Source: Agelas oroides
Taxonomy: Eukaryota > Porifera > Demospongiae > Agelasida > Agelasidae
Assembly: GCA_949130485.1 (NCBI GenBank)
Contig: OX422185.1
Coordinates: 4,882,928 to 4,946,927 of the forward strand
Length of the DNA stretch: 64,000 bases
Direction of reading: 5' to 3'
The notes beneath the pieces were generated by a model. The model was not told the origin of the DNA and did no database searches. It saw only the letters and a program-made list of their open reading frames with translations. Positions 23,000-32,664 of the stretch are shown here, piece after piece. Both the position numbers and the translations under genes were made by a program. Every line of letters starts with the position of its first letter. Within the stretch, counting starts at the first letter, position 1.

Positions 23000-23234
23000 C
23001 TGGACCCTTCTTTCTTCATGTTAGGAGCTCTTTTCTTCTTCTACACTGCGACAGTCTCTCTTATGGTGCCCTGCAGTTTCAGGAAGATTTGTGAATCTGC
23101 TGCTGCAATAGAGCCTTTGGGTCCGTTTCTGACCTCTCGGAGTTGTATTCCACTGAGGAAAGATGAAAGGAGAGAAGACATACCTTCAGCTTGTGTACTG
23201 TAAGTTCATGAACATTAGTCAAGTGATGTCACCA

Positions 23235-23400
23235 CATAGTTCACCAAGTTCACCAAGTTCACCAGTTCAATGCTAGGTGAGTCACAGGAGGCCAATTAAT
23301 TTGCCAAACATCTTCAACTTCACCGAAATCTACGCACGCTCACTGCGATTTCATTCAGAGCCATTTGTTTAGCTTGCATCCTGGTCTTGGAATGTCAGTT
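23235..23400 (-). repeat. Inverted copy of the 6411 TIR repeat
   Basis: The reverse complement reads GGATGCAAGCTAAACAAATGG and GGCCTCCTGTGACTCACC, matching 6440-6560. It lies about 40 bp upstream of block copy 11, and the same arrangement recurs at 27580-27730. Confidence 0.75.
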
Positions 23401-23440
23401 AATTGTATACACATGATCACGTCCTAAACTTGTCTGGTTT

Positions 23441-23680
23441 GGACCCAATTAAACAATCAGGTCTTCCAAAAATTCAACTACACGTTGGCCATCAAGAAGT
23501 AGTGCAAGAGCTCCTCTAAGTTAGTGTACTACTGTGGTCTTATATACCCCAGGCTTGTTTGTAACACTTGTGGGTTTGTGCGGTGCCATGTGGTAGAATA
23601 TTCGTTGACAGTTTAAGATATTCATTGACAGTTTAAGATATTCATTGACAGTTTAAGATATTCATTGACATTGAATGTTT
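23441..23680 (+). repeat. Array block, copy 11
   Basis: GACCCAATTAAACAATCAGGTCT, TTCCAAAAATTCA, CTTATATACCCCAGGCTTG; the ATATTCATTGACAGTTTA unit is expanded to four 20-bp tandem copies. Confidence 0.9.
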
Positions 23681-23710
23681 ACATGTTGGAGTCTCAAGTA
23701 CACACTTGAT

Positions 23711-23965
23711 TAGTCTCGTAAGTCACACCCTTCAAAGAGAGAGGAAGGGTGTGGTCACACCACAGCTGACGAGTTGTCACTGAGGAATGCAATTATCGAA
23801 TGGCGCAGTTAGACAGTTAGATGCGGACATCCGGTAAACACATGACATACTCCATGACAATGGATGCAACCTATGAAGAGTGTGAATCTCATTGGGCAAA
23901 GGCAGGCAGCGATGATGTTAGTCTTGCGGACCAGACTCTACCGTGGGAGTCTGGTTTGAGACTAC
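23711..23965. mobile_element. TAGTCTCG.AAG-family element
   Basis: TAGTCTCGTAAGTCACACCC at the left, GTCTGGTTTGAGACTA at the right. The left part is shared with 29575-29700, downstream of block copy 12. Confidence 0.55.
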
Positions 23966-24202
23966 AAACATGTGCTTTCTATTTAGCCTACATGTAAGTG
24001 AGTGTTTGGGTGGATGGGAGTGGGTGATAAGTTCCTGAGCTGGGAATCATTTGAAAGTAGGCAACAGTAGCAGTTTCTGGACAATAAAAACTTGTCTCTG
24101 ATGCATCTAAACCAGTAGTCTAATATGGTGGCACATACCTGAAAGCAAAGTAGCAATGATGTCAAACGCTAGCAAGGGTTAGTCACTTATATATCATCTG
24201 TT

Positions 24203-24524
24203 GAAGTGCTTGTGACTGGGATCAAGATTGATTGGTGAAAAGTGTACACTTAATCACTTGATTGTTCCCTTCTGAAGAGCTTGATCGCTTGATTTTCAAG
24301 GGTCAAATTGCAGCCGCGCATTCTTGATCCGTTGATTTTTAGCAGTTCAGAGGCCACCTTGATCCCTTGATCGGCCCCAAAAAGGTCCTTTGATCGCTTG
24401 ATTAGCAGTGGTTCAAAGGTCGATTGCAGCTGTGTGTTCTTGATCCGTTTATTTTTGCAGTTCAGAGGTCACCTTGATCTCTTGGTCGGCTTTGATTGCT
24501 TGATTCAACTGGTCACAAATGCCT
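24203..24524. mobile_element. TIR element rich in TTGATCGCTTGATT, copy 1
   Basis: Left GAAGTGCTTGTGACTGGGATCAA, right TTGATTCAACTGGTCACAAATGCC. The interior is made of TTGATCxCTTGATT and GGTCAAATTGCAGCCG repeats. Confidence 0.75.
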
Positions 24525-24541
24525 TGGTCAGACTCAGGTGC

Positions 24542-25129
24542 TAGTCTCGCAAGCCACACACTTTGCAGAGAGAGGAAGGGTCTGGTCACGTTGCAGCAGA
24601 CGGGTTATTGCCGAGGAATACAATTATCAAACATACATTTAGTGGTTAGATACTAAGATGCTGACATCTGCTAAACACAAAGTGATGTAATTGATATCTA
24701 TGATTTAAGGTTTTTTGGTTGAGAGAGTGAGAAATAAATCCACAAAATAAAATCCAGGATCCAGCTGGGATTCGAACCCAAGGCCTTCTGAATACTAGTC
24801 AGACGCTCTACCATTAAGCCACTTGGACCCCTGGCAGAGGAGCGGAAGACAAGCTACATAAGCAGCATTACCTAGAGGCCTCCAACTCATTCCCACTCTC
24901 TCAGAGCTGGACTAAACTGAAACCCTGGCTGAACTATGCAACCTTTAAAGGCCCAGTCGTGACACGTTGTCCTCCTAGAATATGAAATTCTCATAGTTTT
25001 TATCTATGACATTGGATGTGATTTACAAAGAGCACGGATCTCATTGGTCACAGTAAGTTTCTGCCGCTGGTTGCAGTGTGACCGTGCAGACCCTTCCTCT
25101 CTCTGCGAAGGGTGTGGCTTGCAAGATTA
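24542..25129. mobile_element. TAGTCTCGCAAGCC element carrying a tRNA-like sequence
   Basis: Left TAGTCTCGCAAGCCACAC...GGAAGGGTCTGGTCACG; the right end is its inverted partner CAGACCCTTCC...GTGTGGCTTGCAAGATTA. CTCAGGTGC lies just outside both ends (immediately left; five bases away at the right). Confidence 0.85.
24773..24831 (-). other. tRNA-like sequence, probably a pseudo-tRNA
   Basis: On the minus strand: A-box-like GTGGCTTAATGGTAGAGCG, anticodon arm TCTGA-CTAGTAT-TCAGA (would read AGT, threonine) and B box GGGTTCGAATCCC with a good T stem. The acceptor strands (GGGGTCC and CTGGATC) do not pair properly, so it is not a functional tRNA; a SINE head or captured tRNA is more likely. A more degraded version lies at about 2980-3020. 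Confidence 0.6.
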
Positions 25130-25302
25130 GTCAGCTCAGGTGCCTGACAGTGCCTGGGTACAAGGCTAGTCAAATTCATGTCTTATCACCAAGCTTAGAT
25201 AAATCCTAAGTATGCTCCAGTACAAAACCATATGATAGACACACAACATGGCTTTACATGCACAAGAAACCATGGCACACCAGTCTGGCGAGACAACGTA
25301 CC

Positions 25303-25425
25303 TCAGTGGTCTCTGTGTGTGGTTTGTCTGCAACCCTCATCCTTCTCTGTGTAGCGATATTTGGACAGCTCCTCGTAGCGAGCTAGCTTCAGCAATATCT
25401 CCTGCACGCTCTCATCGACTGCCAT
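25303..25425 (-). CDS. Short ORF with strong start context, possible first exon
   Basis: 40 codons from CACC-ATG-G: MAVDESVQEILLKLARYEEL, then SKYRYTEKDEG. The acidic/amphipathic N-terminus and Kozak match look gene-like, unlike the surrounding repeats. No clear GTRAGT donor is seen before the stop and I do not recognise the family. It could be a first exon of a gene extending left on the minus strand, or chance. Confidence 0.3.
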   Translation of the reverse strand: MAVDESVQEILLKLARYEELSKYRYTEKDEGCRQTTHRDH

Positions 25426-25543
25426 GGTGGGCTTCAATTAGAGCTACCACGTGCGCCCGGATCAGTAGGAGTCCCCCTACACAAATTCCTGAGTCAGGTG
25501 CTTTACTACCTTTAGAGAGGAAGAAAGTTAACTGAAAGTGAAC

Positions 25544-25795
25544 GCTTGTCCAGAATCGCCAGCGTTGAAGCTCCTCGTGAAGATTTATTACAACAAGTCT
25601 GCGTGCGAGCCCCGCCCCCTTTTTTGTGGCAACAAAGGCCTGAGAAATTGTACCTGGTACGTTTTTCAACTTCAGTGCACACACATGTGGTATGCTATAG
25701 GTATAAGAAAAGGGGGGTGAAGGGGGGGGGGGGGGGGGGGGGGGGGGGGGAAGGCCACGCAAAAGGGGAGTAGTGGAGAGTGGTACAACAGTATG
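25544..25795. repeat. Interspersed repeat with CCAGAATCGCCAGCGTTGAAG, copy 1
   Basis: Matches 41106-41335 (GAAGATTTRTTA, TGCGTGCGA.CC, TACCTGGTACGTTTT, GTATGCTATAGGTATAA, GTAGTGGAGAGTGGTACAACA). The two copies differ mainly by the G tract. Confidence 0.8.
25722..25750. repeat. Poly-G tract
   Basis: 29 consecutive G inside the repeat copy, where copy 2 (41270-41290) has only short G runs. The exact length may be an assembly artefact. Confidence 0.9.
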
Positions 25796-25825
25796 GTAAA
25801 GCTAGGACAGACCACAAGTCACTTA

Positions 25826-26050
25826 GAAGCATTTGCGACTGCAATCAAGTTTTTTGATCAGCAAAAAGTGTGCTTGATTGTTTGATTGTTCCCTTCTGAG
25901 GCTCATGATCACTTGATTTCCAAGGGTCAAAAGTCAAATTGCAGCCGTGTGTTCTTGTGGTGATTATTAGCTGTTGGGGGTCACCTTGATCGGCACCCCA
26001 AAAGTGCTTTGATCGCTTAATTCCATTTTGATCCCGGTCACAAATGCTTC
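25826..26050. mobile_element. TIR element rich in TTGATCGCTTAATT, copy 2
   Basis: GAAGCATTTGCGACTGCAATCAA at the left, TTGATCCCGGTCACAAATGCTTC at the right; same family as 24203-24524. Confidence 0.78.
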
Positions 26051-26599
26051 TACACGAGACATATAAGTGACTACCCATTGGACCAGTAGGATTAGCTACA
26101 TGTGTGCTTTGTGACAATGGCGTTTCTAGGCCTGGGTAGTTTATTAACAAAGTTTGCCTGGTATGCCACTCTCTGACTTCTGAACAGCCTATTTATGTTC
26201 TCTTCCTCCTATTTATGTTCTCTGAATCAATTAGTTTCAGAGCACATGTGCATAATTTGAGTGGTATGCTACATGTACATATGTGTACATATGTGTATAT
26301 GCATATGAAAAGGATGGGAGGGGGGGTAGTGGAGAGCGATGAAACAGTCTTGCAAGCCACACCCTTTAGCCTAGAATATAAAGGTGACCACAGGATCCTG
26401 GGTAGATTCTTCTCAAAGTTTTCCGTACATACTGCAAACCCTGTGTAGTAAAAACAACCACTGTGTGGTTACTCCTGTTTCTGAACTGGTGACAACAAAA
26501 TGGCATTTTTCCTTGTCACTAACCACAATATGTGGCTGAAACAAATTGGTTTAAAAAACTACTCAGTTAAAAAAAACAAAAAACTTCATGCCGTTACTC

Positions 26600-26995
26600 C
26601 TATATCGATCCACTGTAAAAAATTGTTGATTTAACCCAAGAAATGTTGCAGTCTGAATTCATCTGGGTAAAGGTGGTTGCCATGGTTTTCCCATTTACAG
26701 CCCTCGTCCAGTGAATGTTTCTAGCAAACAACGAACTAGGTTGCAAATGAAATTCATTTTGTAATTGCATATTTGTTACCAAAAAGGGGTGAAACTCAGG
26801 CTATATTCATGTGTTATTATTGGATGAACTCTGGACATATTCATGCAGTATGGGCAAACTTTTGGGTAGTACTTACGTACTTTTAAAGTATTCATGTATC
26901 TTTAAGTAGCAAAGGCTGTAACCCTACACTGTGGTAAAAGTGGGAGGCAGGTCTTGCAACTGAGGTAATCCATCTTGGGTTAAATCACAAGGCTG
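26600..26995. repeat. GATTTAACCCAAGA-end element, copy 1
   Basis: GATTTAACCCAAGAAATG at the left, inverted CATCTTGGGTTAAATC at the right. The interior (TGCAAATGAAATTCA, ATTATTGGATGAACTCTGGA, AAAAGTGGGAGG) matches 30785-31745. Confidence 0.75.
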
Positions 26996-27419
26996 TAGCA
27001 AGCTATTTCAAGGTGGTGTGGCCCATGTCATACTGCATGTAGTATGTAAGGGGGTCTTGGGCATGCACCCTCATTGTTCAATTAGACGTTAGGAGATTGC
27101 TTCTGAGGCCATTTTTAGGCCCCAAAACAAGTATGCTCTGCAATTCTTAGTAAACAGAATTTCAATAGTTGCTATACACATACTCTCTGCAAGGTAGTGA
27201 TTGCAGATTGCGCGTAACTTAGTGCACATAGTGGTTAGAGGTGGAAAGCATGCCTCTGCAGCAAAAACTTTGCTCGGAGATCGCTTCTTAGCTAATAATA
27301 CGTAGGCAGGAAGGATTCTGATTCACATTCTGAGTACTGATCGAGTGAGTAGTCTTGTTCGCAGACTCTCGCCCAGCTTCCCGGCACTGGCAGTATGTGC
27401 TATTTTTTCTGTCGTATAT

Positions 27420-27678
27420 ACATCAGGTGAACTATACCAAATGCACAGCTGCAAGAATTATGGATGCAAGCTACAAGGATTGCTCTACGGGCTAAATCAA
27501 GACAGACACATTGTTTTTTCAGCTAAATTGAAGCTATCTGGCTAGTGGAAGTTGGTTATTATGACTCACTTCATAGTACTAATCTTGTAAGTTTCCAGTT
27601 CAATGCAAGGTGAGTCACAGGAGGCCAATTTAATTTGCCAAACATCTTCAACTTTGCTGAAATCACGCATGCCCATTG

Positions 27679-27690
<12 letters not shown>
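27420..27690 (-). repeat. Second inverted copy of the 6411 TIR repeat
   Basis: The reverse complement matches 6500-6740, including GTGAGTCATAATAAC and CTAGCCAGAT. A (CA)n tract follows at 27678-27707. Confidence 0.75.
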
Positions 27691-27709
<19 letters not shown>

Positions 27710-27738
27710 CACATAAATAGAGGGGGTATGGACCCAAT

Positions 27739-29348
27739 AGACCTTTATCCATTATTACGCAATTATGACGTCTGGGGGGAAACAGTAGGCATTAATTGGA
27801 ATATGATGGCATGCAAATGGCGTGACTACCTCTACTCTTCGAGGTTTTCCTTGCGCGTGTCAACTGTCTTTCACTGTTTATTCTTTTGCGAGGTTAGTTC
27901 AGTTGTTTTCCTATCCTATGGAATTGTTTCGAGAGCCGATGGCAACTAGAGCGGAGGTAGACGACAACGACTCTTCACCTGGCCCTTCGCGGTCTTGCAG
28001 CACTGCCCCGGTCCATAAGTGGACATGCGCTGCGCTCAAAACCTGCCTTAAGGCCCGCGGATTGAGCTATTCTGGGATGAAAAAGGACGAACTTATAGCG
28101 AAGTAAGTCAGAACGTAACTTGGTTACTGCAGCGGCCCAGTAGGCGGAGAGATTTGAACCCGCCCTTCCAGTTAGTAAAAATTATTAATACACCACATGA
28201 AACATAATACTGGTTTATTTATAGGGTTGAAGGAGCAATCAGGTGCAGGCTTGATTCACCTGTAGAAGAGAGTGATGAAGAAACTGATGAGACAACATCC
28301 GATGGTTATCAAGCAACAATAGTGTCAGATCAAGGGTGGATAGACGCTAATGTAGCTGAACTGCCTCTGCTCACCCTCAAACACATTCACCAATATTTCA
28401 TCACTGTAGACTGTGCAAAGAGCATGTCACTGCAACAAAGCCATTCAAGAGGGGATACAGGCTGTTTGACTCAAAGAAGGTCCAGGGCCTATCAGTTCAT
28501 GATGTGACCAGCACCTCAGTATACTGCATCATCCGTGCAACTGTGTTACCCTCACAGAAAGCTGGAGCATACAAAACAGCTATTGCTGTTAACAAAAAGA
28601 ATGGGCAAATTATTCACGGAAGCTGTACCTGTGTTGCAGGTAGTTCAGCCTGCAATCACACTGCTGCATTAATGTTTGCAGTAGACGACATCAAGAGAGC
28701 ATGTGCTACCCATGGAAACAGTGCAAATCCTGGTGTTCTGCCACACTCCATGCAAAAATGGTTGGTACTGGGCAATCAGCAGTTCTTCCACTCCCCTCAA
28801 AATGCAGGCTGCAAATCCTGGTGTTCTCGCTCACAGTAATTGGCTTCTTAATACTAACTAACCACTTCTATCTCAGAACAGGGTCTTGAGGCAGGCGATG
28901 AAATTTTACCCCATGAAACTCTTCCCTATCACTCCTGCTAGAACATCCAGGTATGCTGCAAATCTGATACCGAGGCATGGGATGGAGCTTAAGTGTTCAA
29001 TTCAGTGCTCTATAATCTCGAGATCTTGTTCAAAGTTACATCCACGGTACAAAGTTGAAACACATCAAACAGATTTAGCAAACCAGCTCTACAAAACTAA
29101 CACTCAGTCTAACAAATCGCGCTATTTCATTCTCAGTACCCTATCATAAAAATATAAACTCAACTACATAAACTAAGCAACTTACCTAGCAACAGTTTCC
29201 GCGGGTTTTGTCTTCGTCTGCAGCCGCTGGGCTCCAGAGAACTGACGTTTTCGCGCTCTGTTCGCTTCACCGCCATCGCTTCGTATTCCAATTAATGCCT
29301 ACTATTTCCCCCCAGACGTCATAATTACGTAACAATGGATAAAGGTCT
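27739..29348 (+). mobile_element. TIR transposon carrying a SAP-SWIM gene
   Basis: Left AGACCTTTATCCATTATTACG, with ATTATGACGTCTGGGGGGAA and GTAGGCATTAATTGGAATA, inverted at 29285-29348 (TIRs about 65 bp). Flanking AT (27737-27738, 29349-29350). The uninterrupted site is visible in block copy 11. Confidence 0.85.
27918..28839 (+). pseudogene. SAP- and SWIM-domain protein of the TIR transposon (frameshifted)
   Basis: Exon 1 27918-28102 (ATG to donor GTAAGT, phase 2) and exon 2 from 28225 (acceptor TTTATAG) join in frame. Exon 1 ends in a SAP motif (WTCAALKTCLKARGLSYSG, MKKDELIAK), a DNA-binding helix-turn-helix. Exon 2 first encodes an acidic linker and LKHIHQYFI, then loses frame by about one base near 28400; the next frame gives RGYRLFDSKKVQGLS and a SWIM zinc finger, CTCVAGSSACNHTAALMFA (CxC...CxH). 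SAP-SWIM proteins of cnidarian and sponge elements often continue into a YqaJ/RecE-like nuclease; no such domain follows. A possible third exon at about 28881 (acceptor CAGAACAG) reads only 19 codons. The start is chosen as the first ATG in the SAP frame. Confidence 0.7.
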
Positions 29349-29574
29349 ATTAAACAATCAGGTCTTCCAAAAATTCAACTATAAGTTGGCCATCATGAAG
29401 TAGTGCAAGAGCTCCTCTAAGTTAGGTGTACTACTGTGGTCTTATATACCCAGGCTTGTTTGTAACACTTGTGGGTTTGTGCGGTGCCATGTGGTAGAAT
29501 ATTCATTGACAGTTTAAGATATTCATTGACATTGAATGTTGAGGACAAGGGAGTTTCATGTACACACACTTGAT

Positions 29575-29700
29575 GAGTCTCGCAAGCCACACCCTTTGCA
29601 GAGAGAGGAAGGGTACGATCACACTACAGCTGACAAGTTGTCACTGAGGAATGCAATTATCGAACAGTGCGGTTAGGCAATTACATGTTGATATCCGCTA
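29575..29700. repeat. TAGTCTCG-family end shared with 23711
   Basis: GAGTCTCGCAAGCCACACCC...GAGGAAGGGT and the downstream GAGGAATGCAATTATCGAA match 23705-23830, placing the insertion before the duplication of blocks 11 and 12. Confidence 0.75.
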
Positions 29701-30165
29701 AACACTATTATATATATATTATATATCCGCTATTTGTATTGCATACTGATCCTGGTGACGGCCGGCTTTTCACTTTCCTCGAGATTTACTCAAAGCAGCT
29801 TCATTCCCAGCCCCTCCCAGCCTCCAGTTTTTGGTCACTTGGAGATCAAAACTGGAAGTCGACTTTTATTGCTAGTAGTACTTTGATCACTTGTAGCTTG
29901 CAGTACTTTTTGATTGCTTGTCTTCTCGAGTTGCCACTTAACTTCATTCAGGGTCTCTCAATCACCAACTCTATGATGGAAAACCGATCCACTTCTGTAA
30001 GCACTCTCAAATTTTCTACATAGCTCCTGGGTAGTTCTTCATGGTTACAGTTTCAATGGTGTCAAACAGTAGTAGAATTCACCTACTGTACATGTATCTG
30101 GCACTCACCCTGTGTTGTGCTTGTAGTGGTAACAATCCGGTACAAGCAGAAGTCCTTAAACAGTT

Positions 30166-30305
30166 GTGTGCTATGGTAATTGTGGTTGCTATGGTGATTG
30201 TGGTTGCTATGGTGACACTAATGCACTGCTCTTCTGTGCAGGCCCAAGCAAGTTCAACAAGCTCACACGCCATGTACAAGCACACACACACACACACACA
30301 CATGC
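30166..30305. repeat. 18-bp repeat and short (CA)n
   Basis: GCTATGGTRATTGTGGTT about 2.5 times at 30168-30215; CA repeat at 30279-30302. Confidence 0.85.
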
Positions 30306-30774
30306 ACATTGTAGATATCAATATTCCCATACTGGTAAAGTACTATGAGGTAAGAACGTACAGTGGGCTCCTTTGCAGAAGGAAGCTTCTGCAAATTGGT
30401 AGAAAATACATAGGTTTTTGTAAAGGAAAATTTGCTAATTGCATGAACCCAGTTAACCACATCCATAATTGGCATGTCAATGTGACTTGAAACCATGGAC
30501 TAAGTACAGCCTACATCACTTACATGGCATCCAAAGCTATATGATCCCGATGCTGTCACACTGACACTTGCAACAGGTGGCAGAGAATAGCACGTATGTA
30601 GCTGGTGGGAGTAATGTGTGGGTTTCGGAGGTGACATATTTTTGTGGGTAAAATTTGCATGAGATGCTGACAAAACTGAAATTCACGCAGGTTTTCTCCC
30701 ACAAAATAAACTAGCTACTGTATATGGTAGTATGTTATTACAAAGTGAAAAGTAGAATATGTTATGAATATGAA

Positions 30775-31760
30775 ATTGGAGGCTGATTTAACCCAAAAAT
30801 GTCATCTCAGTTGCCCTCTAGGTTCATCCTAGCCTCGTACCAAGGCCGTTCATTAAAAAAAAATGGCCTGGTAACTTACCCGTTTTCAAACTGTTGACTT
30901 CCGCTGCCCTTGAGTTGGCAGTACCAACCAGAGTTCAGAACGTTTTTCACATGACAGCTGCGTCATAAATGCATCATAGCACCACTAGTGCTTGAAGCAT
31001 GCATTCTGAACGATGGTTCTGCTGACTTGTGTGCAACTACTATAGTACCTGCGGACAAAACAGTTTCTTTACAAGTAAGATCCTTCGGGAATAGTAGTTT
31101 GAACACTAGTTAGTACTTATTGTCATTCAGGCAAATAGGCATCAGTGAGCAAGAGCGTGTCTATTGCAAGCAGTGCGTCGAAAGATGACAAGATAGCATA
31201 TAAGCCTGTAACAAGTCTTGCTGGCAACAACACACATGCATATTACGAACAGTCACGTGGCTACGTTCAAGTATCACATGCATTATGCATTAATCATGAC
31301 TGCAGCTGTAATCTCTGTGATGTCATATCCAGATACAGTTTGAACTCACGGAAATTACCAGGCCATTTTTCCTACGAACAGCCTGCATGGGTACGAGGCT
31401 AGGTTCATCCAGGTGGTCACCACTCACCTCCTTTCGGTATGGTTTAGGGTTACATCCCTTGTCTAGTCAAGGATTGAACATAAATTTGATTGCAAATGAA
31501 ATTCACTGTATGTTTGTGCAAAAAAGGAGGTGGAACTCTGACTACATACACGTATTATTGGATGAACTCTGGAAATATTCGTGTCAATGGTTAACCTCTG
31601 AGACAGTATTCATCATAAGCAGTTGTGCCTTATCGGAACTTTGATTACACAAAAGATTTATCTCTACACTGTGGTTTATAAAAGTGGGAGGTGGTATGGG
31701 CCAAGGTCCTGCAACTGAGGTGACTCATCTTAGGTTAAATCAACCTCTACTGTATGGTTG
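30775..31760. repeat. GATTTAACCCAA-end element, copy 2, interrupted
   Basis: Same family as 26600-26995; starts GATTTAACCCAAAAATG and ends near CATCTTAGGTTAAATC, split by the element 30830-31401. Confidence 0.75.
30830..31401. mobile_element. TAGCCTCGTAC-end element, perfect 9-bp target duplication
   Basis: TAGCCTCGTACCAAGGCC at the left, TGCATGGGTACGAGGCTA at the right. GGTTCATCC flanks both sides (30821-30829, 31402-31410). A related end fragment is at about 13373-13410. Confidence 0.93.
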
Positions 31761-31799
31761 CATAGTAGTGTAATACATTACAAGACATGTTTCAGTAAA

Positions 31800-32660
31800 A
31801 GCCTGTCATGGCTGACAGTTTCAAGGCACACCAGCATGAGTTTCGTGAAGAGCACCCCCATTGAACTCACTGATAATAATCACATGTCAGGAAACCTCTG
31901 AATATTTGTCTGGGAGTGGGTACATGGTATAAGATTATTGGTTGTTCATGCTGTAACTCCCTCTCACTGTAGAACACCCATACAGTCACGTTGCAAGCTG
32001 GTACTATGCTTCATATACACATTATTGGTAGCTCAAGTTAGGGTCATTTCCATGATCACCTCAAAATGGACATTAGATATCTGTGCCATTTTTACTTTCC
32101 ATGTCTTTCACTGCCTGATTGAAATAATGAACCACACACTCCATATTTAGAACTAGGTACATGTACATGTATACACAGGTGCATAATAGCTCACAAAGAT
32201 GTGTAAGTGCCTTACTCAGTTTTTTTTTTTTGTGACAGCATGTGTGACAGTGAGAGCAGTTGAGGAGTCTCCCTATATTGATGCTGGCCTGTCTCTTGCT
32301 CATAAAGGTGGTTACAAGAAGTGGATCACTCTCACTGAAAAAGCTACTTTGTTAGAGTAAGCTCACAGAGTGGTTTATTGAAGTTGTGACTGTAACCACC
32401 ATTCCACTACACTCTCCACAATTGCATCAAGCTTTATTAAGAAGCTAAGAGCTAGCACAGAAACCTGTCTGCTAGCTAATGCACATACATACTACTTCTT
32501 ATAGTCCATCTGCTTGCTATTTTCCTGTTCAATAACTATCCATCATCCCCTTCACAACTCCATGGTGGAATGGTGGTTACAGTGTGTGGTAGATCTTTGC
32601 TTCCTAATGAAGATCTAATGAAGCGTGATGGAATTGTTAGGGAACAATGGATGGTGATAT
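31800..32660. other. Unassigned stretch
   Basis: No family recognised. The plus ORF 31938-32150 and minus ORF 32073-32303 show no motifs; there is a T11 run at 32221. Confidence 0.35.
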
Positions 32661-32664
32661 TCTC

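Larger units (their letters stand above)
27730..29540 (+). repeat. Array block, copy 12, split by a 1.6-kb transposon
   Basis: The left piece GGACCCAAT (27730-27738) and the right piece from 29349 together match copy 11, including its variable core (GTTGGCCATCA.GAAGTAGTGCAA). The SAP-SWIM element sits inside the palindrome. Confidence 0.88.

Noticed and set aside
22540..23203. Pro/Thr/Tyr/Leu-rich ORFs up to 184 residues in three plus frames
   Set aside because: Products of the 13/14-bp CCTACACTCCCTCA minisatellite and the adjoining CA repeat.
24773..24831. Functional tRNA-Thr(AGT) gene
   Set aside because: Acceptor strands do not pair and it lies inside a mobile element; kept only as a tRNA-like sequence.
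25412..25762. Proline-rich minus ORF
   Set aside because: The proline run is the reverse of the poly-G tract; the rest is repeat sequence.
700..29540. Array blocks as integron-like cassettes or programmed diversity segments because the cores vary
   Set aside because: No recombination sites, recombinase or open cassettes; copies 1/2 and 11/12 share cores, which fits simple duplication and divergence.
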